Source of the DNA: Cudoniella acicularis
Lineage: Eukaryota; Ascomycota; Leotiomycetes; Helotiales; Helotiaceae
Direction: 5' to 3'
NCBI GenBank assembly: GCA_013054445.1
Contig: JAAMPI010000802.1
Location: 1 to 25,465, forward strand
DNA length: 25,465 nucleotides
In this document: positions 10,355 to 19,535 of the stretch, piece by piece
Layout of the letters: each line of letters begins with the position of its first letter
Numbering within the stretch: the first letter of the stretch is position 1
The notes under the pieces: model-generated
What the model was told of the DNA's origin: nothing
Database searches by the model: none
The model's input: the letters and a program-made list of their open reading frames with translations, nothing else
Translations under genes and position numbers: made by a program

Positions 10355-11824
10355 ATGACAGACACTGTAGGCTACTCAATGCCGGCATCGATGCCAGAAC
10401 CAGAGGCGCGACCGGAGCGCTACCACTCCGAGCCAGCAGACCATGCTCGTCTGGCCTGAACCGCTCACCTTCGCATTCTCAGGGCGCACCTCTCCGAATC
10501 GCTTTCTGAAAGCAGCAATGACGGAGCAGTTATGTACCTTTAATTTGCAACATCCGGAAAATAACGGCATCCCGACCAAAAATATAGAGCGGTGCTACGA
10601 GCGATGGGGCCGCGGTGGAATCGGCCTGATACTATCGGGCAATGTCAGTTATGTTTTGCCGGCAACTTCATTTTCATTCGAATACAAATTACATTACGAG
10701 AGAGATTTTTGTTCTAATATTTGTTTCCTTCTAGTGATCTTCCCTACACAACTCGAATCCATAGGCGACCCCGTGATCCCCTGAACGCCCCCTTTTCCGG
10801 GCCTCGCTTCAACGGCTTCGCCGCCGTAGCGCGCGCCGGCAAAGCCCACGACTCGCTAATGGTCGCCCAAGTCTCGCACCCAGGCCGCCTGTGCGTCTTC
10901 CAAGACTCTCCTATCTCCGCCTCAGACGTCTCCGTCGCGAACGAAGGAAAAGGAGACGGGATTTACAAGTACAACCCCCCTCACCCTGCTACGGATGATG
11001 AGATTCGCGAGATTATAAATGCTTTCGCGCATGCAGCGGAGTACCTTGCGGAAGCAGGCTGGGATGGCATGGAATTACACGGCGCGCATGGGTTTCTGCT
11101 GGCACAATTCTTGAGTCCCAAGACCAACAAACGCACCGATGAGTATGGTGGAAGTCTCGAGAACCGCATGCGTTTCATTCTCGAGATTGGAAGAGAAATT
11201 CGGAGACGCACGCCGCCAAATTTTATCCTCGGCATCAAGATCAACAGCACCGAGTTCCAGGACACGGGGTTCCTGACGAGCGAGGCCAGAGAGCTGTGTC
11301 GGCAACTTGAGAGCAATAGGTTTGACTTCGTTGAGCTTAGTGGTGGCTCGTATGAGAAAGTCCTCATGACGCACATTCGCGAGAGCACGAAGAAGAGAGA
11401 AGCGTTCTTCCTTGAGTTTGCGGATCAGATCGTGCCCGGCTTGACGAAGACTAAGGTCTATGTCACGGGTGGCTTACGGACGGTAGGTGGGATGGTGAGG
11501 GCATTGGATACAGTTGACGGAGTAGGTATTGGGAGGCCGCTGTGTGAGGAGTGGCATCTTTGCAAAGACATGCTGGAAGGCAGGGTGGATGGGTCAATCG
11601 TTACGGGAATTGATCCGGGGGATTTTTGGCTTTATCTGATGGCAGGTAATCGACAGATGAGGCTGGTCGGAATGGGTGGAGAGCCCCTACCACTGTGGAA
11701 GGAAGAAGTGGTAGATGAGCTGAAAGATGGATACAAAGATTGGGCAGCCAACAAGAGTACAGAGAGGGAACTCCAGCGTTACAAAATGGTTGATGCGGCG
11801 CATGTTCCCGAAGAAAAGCTTTGA
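10355..11824 (+). pseudogene. NADH:flavin oxidoreductase, Old-Yellow-Enzyme-like, with two frameshifts
   Basis: Family: FMN-dependent TIM-barrel ene-reductases that reduce activated C=C bonds using NAD(P)H. Nearly the full length is recognisable: ERYHSEPADHARLA, then PLTFAFSGRTSPNRFLKAAM, QVSHPGR, the signature HGAHGFLLAQFLSP with TDEYGGSLENR, VYVTGGL and DGVGIGRPLC. A normal intron (10648-10734, GTTATG...CTAG) joins SGNV to MIFPTQLE exactly as the family requires. Two single-base breaks remain. An extra T at about 10457 puts a stop (TGA) after HARLA, and one base is missing in the C run at 10778-10781, giving TGA at 10782-10784. They cancel, so the last two thirds stay in the first frame. 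An ATG at 10443 could bypass the first break but not the second. No splice choice I can find removes the second without deleting conserved residues. This is either a young pseudogene or two assembly errors; all later catalytic segments look intact. Confidence 0.7.
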
Positions 11825-12956
11825 ATTGCCATGATACTTTTAGAATCCGAAGAACTCAATAGAAACCAACGGTTTGAATCATTTGTCGAGGATTCTTTTT
11901 CTATTGCATGTAAAAAAAAAAAGAAGAAAAAAAGGTCAAATCAACAAAGTATATTGTTTTACTTCAGATGCTTACCTAGGTACTTTTTAAATACAGTACC
12001 AAGAACGCGTCAAACGAATCTGAACTGTAGTGGGCGGGCCCTATGATTCAGGGTGTTGTCCACTAAAAACTAAAACCTGTGCCAAGACATACTGCTGGCT
12101 CTGTAATTCCGGCGCTCATGCGCTAAGTCGGGGGCTCAGCCAGCCTACGAATGCCAATAGTCTACCTTATGACCTTGAGGCACAAAAGTCAAAGTAGTTA
12201 TAAATTACATTTTTTTAGTGATTTTATTCTAAACCTAAAAATTCAGAATTCAAACTATCAAGTCAGATTTGCCACAATAACACCACACAACAAAACCCCT
12301 GTTCACCCCGCTGTATGACATAACTTTGCACCCATACCCGTGTAGATCCTGTCAGAAATCTGACCCCATCCCTGTTCAGGCCTGGTCAATCTCTGACTTC
12401 AACTTAACATGGATCTTGGTTCTGGAGAATATGTGGGAACTACTGTAGAAAACTTCGAGTCGCTTTTTGCTAGCTCGTCTGGGCAGTTTGCACACCCAGC
12501 AGTCATGAAATGAAGGTGGGGAGCTTATGATAGCTGGTGGAGTTATGGCTTTAGATTGGAGGTAGCAATAGTAAAGGTTGACCTAGCCAGGGGATGGGGA
12601 GGTCCCAACGTAGTTTTATTATATAATTCCCAAAATTAGAAGTAAAAGAAGTCCCCACTAATGTGCAGTTAGGTGCGACTTGCTGCGGAGAAAGGCTACC
12701 CTATATCCGTCCCACCCAAGAAGCACGACCTTTGCCGATCCAACACGGAGTACTCGTACTCTTATCAACACTGGATTTACGTCAGTGTCAGGTTAAATGC
12801 CCGTGCTCAGGGAGGAAAATTATAACCATTAAATGGTTGCCATCCTATGCATATCTGAAATCTTGCTTCAATCCTAGGAAGACTTACGTGAATTGAACCT
12901 CGCCAGAATTTGGGACGAAATAATTTCTTTCGTGATTCATCAGCTTCTGAACGACG
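11825..12956. other. Intergenic region with purine-rich tract
   Basis: It lies between the flavin oxidoreductase and the beta-propeller gene and holds the 3' UTR of one and the promoter of the other. A purine-only A/G run occurs at about 11911-11937. Short frames (12419-12523 and 12663-12896) have no recognisable domain. I see no other structure. Confidence 0.5.
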
Positions 12957-14159
12957 ATGAAATTCCAAATCCCATTCCTGTCCTCTGCCCTGCAGACATC
13001 GATTTCGTTGCTCGGATGGAAAAGCTATCCAGCATGTCCTCCGATCTCTGGTAATCTCACAGTACATCTTCAAAATATCTACCCTGAAGGTGTAGACTTC
13101 TTCCCACCAAACTGTAAAATCTACGTAGGGTAAAAAGTCTCTCCCCCCACACAAAACCCACTCTACATGTTAAATGTGAATCCCAGGTCCTTGAACAATA
13201 ACTCTATCGTGGAGTTTGACCCCTACACTTCGGCCTCGAAAGTCATTGAATTCCCCGGCATCAGTCACAACAAAGAATACTTCATATGTGGAATAGACTA
13301 CAGTCCTTCAACAGAGACTCTGTTCATCTCAGCAAATGCCCGCGCTCCCTGGTGGAATGAAGACGAACCCCAAATGGGCATGAACCTCACCGGTCCCAAC
13401 CGCCTCATCCACTACTCCCCGCTCAACCACTCCATAATCTGGGAGATAGATGTCAACCCCCTGATTTCGGAAATCGAGCAAGATATCGGCGCGCCCACGG
13501 GCGGATTCCAAGACGAAGCCGAAGACAAAGACGGGAACGCTTATTATCCGACTTCCTTCGGCAACGTGATTCTGAAAGTCGATCCGAACGGGCAAGCTAG
13601 CAAATTCTATGTACCCAAGCCTGACAAACGGAAAACGCATTCGTATGGATGGGGAGGCTACGTCGTGACTGAGGATAATCTTTTAGTGCTGAGTGATGCA
13701 GTCACGCAAAGCTTCGCGCTCTTCAACCTCACCAGCCCCAGTCCCTCAGAACCCACCTTCTTCAGGCCCTCCAACATCCCAGATAAGTACCCTACAGCTC
13801 TGTACTGCGACTCCCTCATCACACCCAAGCGATTCAAAGAGACAGTCGCGTTGTGCGCCGATGTGTTTGATCAGACGCTTTCGCCGCATGGGATTATTGC
13901 TGCTTATTATTCTGGGGATGGGTGGAAGACGAGTGAGTACATTGGCGCGATTCCGGTTGCGTTCGAGCAGGCGCCTGGGGCGTGGTCGACGGCTACGTTT
14001 GAGGCGGAGGGGAGTATTTATGCTCTTACGTCGGCGCTGCCATATGAGAAGGGGGGGTTTCCACAAACTGATAGTACGCCGCTTGTGGATATTACGGGGA
14101 GTGTTGATGAGCTGTTGGAGAAAAAGTTTGGTGTTGAAGGACTTGTTGTGGAGCTGTAG
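12957..14159 (+). CDS. Probable secreted six-bladed beta-propeller protein (SMP-30/TRI14-like)
   Basis: Two exons, 12957-13129 and 13187-14159, give 381 aa in frame; the 57-base intron (GTAAAA...CCCAG) splits a Gly codon and joins KIYVG to SLNNNSIVEFDPY. The N-terminus MKFQIPFLSSALQTSISLLG has the length and hydrophobicity of a modest signal peptide. Blades are visible as repeated strand-turn patterns: IYPEGVDFFPPNCKIYVG, FICGIDYSPSTETLFISA, GNAYYPTSFGNVILKVDPNG, and ALYCDSLITPKRF with VALCADVF. This pattern is shared by SMP-30/gluconolactonase-like propellers and, in my recollection, by the TRI14-like proteins that occur in trichothecene and other fungal clusters; no enzyme activity is assured for the latter. 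No catalytic metal ligands can be assigned from sequence alone. Its position beside a P450, an ene-reductase and transporters fits a cluster accessory role, which is inference. Confidence 0.75.
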
Positions 14160-14476
14160 GACCAATATGAAAGGTGTTTGTGTGTGAAGATTGCCGTCTG
14201 GTACATTCTACTATCACGCTGATAATTTGGGAAGTTGGGGGAAGTTTGAAGGATCGTTGTGAGATGGAAAGAACCAACGATCACATTAGAATATTATAGC
14301 TCAGATATCTCGGGAGTGGCCATATATGGAAAGGTAGAATGGGAATTCTAGCTTTTTTCCACGTCTTAACCTTTTGCTACAACCGGTAGGCTGGTCATCA
14401 TGTGGTATCTATAGGTGACGATAAAATGATGTAGCTGCCGACTAGGCTGCGTGATGGGTAGTGGGTAGTACCCATT

Positions 14477-14530
14477 ACCCGCGGGTGAGTAGGGTTTCTC
14501 TTACTCCTATATAGGTGCCCGCGGGTACCC
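14477..14530. repeat. Pair of GC-rich palindromes flanking AT-rich relic
   Basis: ACCCGCGGGT at 14477-14486 and overlapping CCCGCGGG and GGGTACCC at 14518-14530 are perfect palindromes set immediately before the A/T tract. CCCGCGGGTACCC-type subterminal repeats are common in some fungal and plant DNA transposons, so this could be one end of a decayed element. No matching second end was found. Confidence 0.35.
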
Positions 14531-14800
14531 GTATACATAAATATTATATATATTATACGTATTATATATATTATATATATAGTATATAAAATATATAAGA
14601 AGTTTTATAAAGATAAATATTTATAAAATATCTTTAATAATTAAAGAATAGCTAATAAGATAATTAAAGGATTAATTAAAAGACTAAAATATATTAAGAA
14701 ATACTATCTATAACTTATTAAACTATTTATCTAATATTTCTATTATTATTTTCTTATCTTTAAAAGTTATTATTACTTTTAAAGATTTCTCTTCTTTCTT
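14530..14800. repeat. A/T-only tract
   Basis: About 270 bases are almost wholly A and T, with TATATAT runs at the left side and scattered single G or C. Such islands arise in filamentous ascomycetes from repeat-induced point mutation of transposons, or as simple low-complexity DNA. No coding potential remains. Confidence 0.6.
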
Positions 14801-15640
14801 ATACTTATACCTATGCGGCCTAAGGGCTATACGGGATCTCTGTTAAGTTATAATCCTTAAGAAACCGCTAGGGCCAGAGCTCCTATAGACAAAAACCTAA
14901 GTTCTATCTGTCTCCTTATGTCGATTTGGTTTCCTCGTAGCCTATCGTACCTTTCTACCGTCTATAACAGTATCTTACGTCCCCCCTTCTTGCTTCTAAA
15001 CAGCCCCTATATCCCTTCTATAGTACTACCTCTGTCTCTACCTCACACCCCTAGTAAACGTGCCTCTTACCCTAAAAACGACTATAGGTACTAACCTAGA
15101 TTCTATAAGTTACTGTAGAAGGACAGATACAACCCAAAAGGGAGGGAGTTCAAATAGACATTAATTTGACTTAAGAAGAGAAGAACTAGCTAGCTAAGGA
15201 CACGTCTTTTATCCTCCTTCGCCTATGTTACGTGTCTGCGAACCACGTGGCCACCCAGCGACCGACTAACATCCCCACTACAATACACTAAGCTTAAAGT
15301 TAAACAAGAAAAAGGTAAGACTAATTAGGACGAGTAAACTACGGGGTCAGTATACTAGGATGTACGTAGAAATCGCTAACACGAAGCATAGCTATATAGA
15401 CAAAAATAGATTTAAGGATATTATTACGGAATTTATACTAAAGTTCGAGGGACTGAAACAACTAGCTCGAGAGCTTCAAAGTGCTCTCTTCCTGATCAAA
15501 GATAGGGTAATCTTTACTAGCATATTCCGAGACTATAATAAATATACGATGGGATGATAAATGCATTCGGCAGAGCGATTGGCCGCCTTAGGAAAGAGGA
15601 ACACCTAAGTGCATAGGCGAGGCTAAGCCTGGCTATTAGT
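14801..15640. mobile_element. Probable RIP-degraded transposon relic
   Basis: The sequence returns to mixed composition but is strongly skewed: in 14821-15060 I hand-count 31 TA dinucleotides against 6 CA, the direction expected when RIP converts CA to TA. Stops fill all frames and no transposase, reverse transcriptase or terminal repeat can be named. The boundaries are approximate and the element class is unknown. Ordinary AT drift is the alternative. Confidence 0.4.
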
Positions 15641-16052
15641 ATTGTGAAGTGTTATTAGGGTTTTGGGGATGGGGGAGGTTTACTGTAAAGGGTCTGGGGA
15701 AAACTGTACGATACAATGATACTAGGGATGTCAATGAACACGCGACTTATTGTATAATACACCATTTGTTTCCGATAAAGACGTTCCGGATAGATTTTGA
15801 GTCGCCGTGGTTGATGCTGCATCCCAAAAATACTTCGGTGTTGGAATGTCGTCCTCCATGACTACGGTCTTATTCACTCGTGCTATAATTGTGTGAATGA
15901 GACGTCATGTGCAAGAATTGGACGGTTGTTGATTGAGATGGAACATACCTCTTATATCGTGATTGAACGGACTGGAAGCTTTGCGCACAAGCTGTGTACT
16001 CTAAACCCCTGAAAATGTATTTGACTCCGACTCAAGAGAGTGTCCTGTGTCT

Positions 16053-18174
16053 TCAAATGATTGTGATGACCTGCGGCTCACAATCATCAAACCGCGTTAG
16101 GCATTCGTAATTCCGCAACTGCCATTCTTCCCTGCTCTCCTCTGGTAGTCGTGGCAAGGCGGGCTCTTCGCGTGTGTCGAAGTATCCAACACGTCTATAG
16201 ACTGAGTTCTCGTTTGTTGCCTGCGATTTGCATAGAAGGAGGCCTTGGTGGCCCTTTTCTGGGCGTGAGCTGAAGTCTCTGCAGTACATGGTTACCTCAA
16301 GCGCAAATACCAGTGTGGAGTCTTCTCCATCCTGAGCAAAGCCGTCTTCAAGTGCATCCAGATACACACGAATCGGCACCATATTTGATCCTTCTTTGAT
16401 AGCCATGGAAGCCACCTCGCTGTACTCATCGACAATCCCTTGAATCTGTTTCATGCAACCCTTGACTGTCAATACACCAGAAGTTACGGCTCCATAGGGT
16501 GCCATCACATTCTTTAGCCGAACGTCGCAGTGAAGAACCTGCAAGAGAAATTCGTCTTCTGAACGATAATTTTCAGGTGAGCACATTTCAACCGGTTCGT
16601 TGATTGACGCCCAAGACCATGAGGGTGCCTGATATTCTCTCGGTCTAGGATTTGAGGGAGGCCAAAAAAACTTTTTCCGATACCAGCAAAGATTGAAATG
16701 CAGCGTATTTGTCCACATGCCAGCAACGTAGCTGGCAGAGAGAACAGACCCAAATTTTTCTGCGGCAGCGGATAGCGCTGGTAGCTTGTCTGAAAAGAAG
16801 GTGAGCGAACAAGCAGAATATGACTCCACAATTGCACTCCAGTGTCCGAGAAGTACGTTTTCCTGGTCGTCTGGATCAAGGCCGTCAAGCTGATCAAAAA
16901 TCCAGTTTCTAGCATTTGTGGAAATAAAAGGCTCGTGAAGAGCTGCCATTCCGTCGACATACCGGGGTTCTTGACTAGAAGATCGGACTCTACATAGCCA
17001 TCGTAATTGATGACTCCTGTAGTCTAAGAGTCTTGGAGATAGGAACCGTTCTTGGAATGCCCACGCGCGGACGTCGAGGGGTTCGCGTCTCTCAACTATT
17101 CCAAGATGGCGGCTGGGAGAGTGTAGCGTAATGGATCCTAGCTCCCCTGTTCTTGTTTTATACGGAAGCTCGAACATCAAATGTGGTGGATCTCCCGCAT
17201 CCCTCACCTGCAGAAAGCCTTCATTTACTGTTCTCGCTCTTGAGGCAGCCACGGTCACGACTGCAGAGCTGTAGATTCGAGCCATTTGAGACATCTCCTG
17301 GGCCATGTCTTCAGGGTCGTCTTGGATAATGCACAGTGCATCGACCCAGAGATAGCGGATGTTGAGCTTGGAGGTTACAATAATCGCATCTTGGAGAGTT
17401 TTGGGTAGTATTTCGAAGGGGAGAGACACCCCCCAGTCCTTAATGGTAAGTTTCGTGGTCTTAATCACTTGATCTCCTCCCCAGCAATAACTCAAAGCAA
17501 CGTAGGGCCCCACTGCCGTGGAAGTGGAATGATGAAGGCAGGGATGCCAACCGGTCTCATTTTTGGTGATTTCGATGACTCGAGTTGGCATGAATGACTT
17601 TTCTGACTTTGGGCAGCATCCATGATTTGTGATGCACTCTTCCAACCAATTTTGTGCCATGCCAAAGTGGTGATCTGACCCTACGGCGCGGTAAATAGGC
17701 CTACTACCAATATCACAGCTTGCAGCGTTATCTAACAGTGTTAGATAGATATTAAAGGTATTGTCTGCTGATTACGCAGATTGCGAAAACATATGGGCTT
17801 GACAGAATTAACTGACCTGATGGAGTGCATACGTTGAATCCATTTGAACCCGTCACCTGGTTGTTGCGATCCAGTGCTTCAGCAATGCCGAACCAACCGA
17901 TAGAGCGGGGAATTTCGGTTGAAAATGCGTTAACATAAGCGTACAACTTCCACATGTTGTGTGTCTCTGGTTTCTCAGCTATGCGTTGCCATTTTGACGA
18001 TGCACGGATTTCATCCAGGAACCATTGACAGAAAGTGCACCCTTCAGTGGCAGCTTGATAAACGGCTGTCAAGGAGAAGTCAAATTCGTAGTCGTGGTTG
18101 CTCTGGATGGGGCTCTGAAATGTCAGCCTTTGACAGTGTTTGCATGAATGAGGTTTCTGGACAATCGTAGCCAT
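16053..18174 (-). CDS. HET-domain protein (heterokaryon incompatibility), 678 aa
   Basis: Predicted self/non-self recognition or cell-death protein. Exons 18174-17817 and 17731-16053 join in frame (85-base intron, GTCAGT donor, CTAAC branch, TTAG acceptor) to 678 aa. The start chosen is the first in-frame ATG (MATIVQKPHSCKHCQRL); the frame stays open upstream to about 18444 but without ATG. The N-terminal segment has paired Cys motifs (CKHC, CTFCQWF) common before the HET domain in this class. The HET domain begins at about residue 196 with YVALSYCWGG, continues through LPKTLQDAIIVTSKL and YLWVDALCIIQDD (about 246-258), and is followed by the RAWAFQERFLSPR motif near 342. A long C-terminal region contains YQAPSWSWAS, also typical. 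No second effector domain is apparent. It diverges from the HeLo-like gene on the right. Confidence 0.9.
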
Positions 18175-18295
18175 GCTTATAGAGCTCTGTTGCTCATCGG
18201 GAGCTTGCTGATAGGTGTTGGATATCTTGAAAGCAGTATCGTAAGACAGGAAGCGCTCGAAGCCTTGGCCAGAGAGTGAAATATTTCTACCTTGC

Positions 18296-18464
18296 CACGT
18301 GGGTCGCCGCGTGCTGCCCACGTGATTCCCAAGGTGGCTTTTTGTGTTAGCATCCAGAATCCCAAAGGCCTTCCCAAGTACGAAGTCGAAGAGATCGGGT
18401 TCGTTAGAAAGCGGTCCAGGCCAATTGTAACGTTCTGTGGTCACGTGGTATTTTATATCACGTG
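18296..18464. promoter_or_regulatory. Cluster of four CACGTG boxes upstream of HET gene
   Basis: CACGTG occurs at 18296-18301, 18319-18324, 18442-18447 and 18459-18464. The first pair forms an inverted repeat CACGTGGG / CCCACGTG with a 13-base spacer; the second pair lies 11 bases apart around a TATTTTATAT stretch. The boxes sit 120-290 bases upstream of the chosen ATG. Binding by a bHLH or bZIP factor is inference; part of the region may be 5' UTR. Confidence 0.45.
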
Positions 18465-18593
18465 AGGCGTTGGTTTAGTCATACAATGAAGTGTCAAGCA
18501 GATCTGGGTAGAATGTTATGTTGCTAAGATGTAATTAGTTAAGCACGTAGCTCTATAAAGGAAAACTATATGGCTATATAGGTGGTTGTCTGG

Positions 18594-18648
18594 GTTCGCC
18601 AGTTCACTAACTCGTCCTAGCTGGTCGCGAACTAGTGAACTGGTGAAC
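18594..18648. repeat. Inverted repeat, 16-base arms with one mismatch
   Basis: Arms 18594-18609 (GTTCGCCAGTTCACTA) and 18633-18648 (TAGTGAACTGGTGAAC) pair over 15 of 16 positions around a 23-base loop. It could form a hairpin, be a dimeric binding site, or be the remnant of a small inverted-repeat element. Confidence 0.6.
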
Positions 18649-18684
18649 TCCTGATCAGATGGCATGGTCACATGACCCGGGTGG

Positions 18685-18990
18685 ATAAAATCAAATATCA
18701 CTGCACAGCTCAAATCGCGATTCTGGTGTTCCTTCTGGCCTGTCCGTATTTATGGCCTCAGGCTTCAAGACCCTAGCTTCGTTGCATCGCGAACAGCTTT
18801 AATTAATTATTGCGTAATAGCCTTAAATCGTAGATATATAAAAGTACGGGCAGTAGCTATACTAATAATCTAGATTAAGAATATCTGGTCGTATCCCGCT
18901 CAAACGCTACGCTTACAGCGCTATAAAATCAAATATCGTGTATAGCGATTCTAGTGTTCGTCCTAGACCGTGCGCCAGCCGAGGCCGGGC
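18685..18990. repeat. Diverged direct repeat, two copies 238 bases apart
   Basis: ATAAAATCAAATATC occurs identically at 18685-18699 and 18923-18937, and each is followed after a short variable stretch by GCGATTCTRGTGTTC. Differences such as CTGG versus CTAG are transitions, as expected from RIP on a duplicated segment. The copies run for roughly 50 bases. Confidence 0.5.
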
Positions 18991-19535
18991 CTAAATTACG
19001 CAGGACCTATGAATATCTGAGTACGCACGTGGCGATAAGAGATAAGAATTGGCAGTCGCAATCTTTAATCTACGATTAAATCATCAATTCAGCTCAAAAA
19101 GCGATGCAATTTTAACAGGGCCTTTTTAGTGTACTATAAAGCTTATATATAAAAGGAATTACGAATCGGTGTACTTGAAGTCGAGATATAAAGAGCGAAG
19201 GGAACCGTAGACCGTGGTTTTGATAGGGTGGTCGGTGCACGACCTCCTCACGCCCTGCTGTAAAGGGAAACGCACTACAAATGGGTAGCGCAAGTTACAG
19301 GCCAATTAATAGACGCTGAGGGATGCATGACCACGGGTCTCAAACCCGCCCAGATGGGCGCTTACATCCTTGCCTCCAATTGGAGGTCACAGCTATGGAT
19401 TCGCCGCCCCATAACAAATATTTAGCCCAGCTTGATCCCCGCGATTCTCTGTTATAATCATCAGCTTTTTGCCTCGCCGCGACTGAATACTGCTGTCTTC
19501 GCTGCCTCCTACCTCGCATCGAAGTGACTAACGCG

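Larger units (their letters stand above)
14160..16052. other. Gene-poor spacer between metabolic and HET regions
   Basis: No intact gene is seen. The spacer holds GC-rich palindromes near 14470-14530, a nearly pure A/T tract, and a TA-enriched relic (both listed separately). A 65-codon frame at 15360-15557 has no recognisable domain. It separates the metabolic genes from the incompatibility-type genes and may be a breakpoint or insertion site. Confidence 0.55.
18175..19535. promoter_or_regulatory. Divergent spacer between HET and HeLo-like genes
   Basis: This 1.36 kb spacer carries the upstream regions of both genes. It contains four CACGTG boxes close to the HET gene, a long inverted repeat at 18594-18648, a diverged direct repeat (18685 and 18923), and a 14-base palindrome CCTCCAATTGGAGG at 19373-19386, 150 bases before the HeLo-like start. 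No additional gene is supported. Confidence 0.5.

Noticed and set aside
15360..15557. 65-codon frame in the TA-rich relic
   Set aside because: It looks protein-like but matches no family I can name and lies in degraded repeat DNA; kept only as part of the relic.
15723..15740. TAGGGATGTCAATG, similar to a hAT transposon terminal repeat
   Set aside because: No matching inverted partner or target-site duplication was found at a sensible distance, so it is not called as an element.
18175..18444. In-frame upstream extension of the first HET gene
   Set aside because: It contains no ATG, its only possible start is GTG, and it carries the CACGTG inverted repeat; more likely promoter or 5' UTR.
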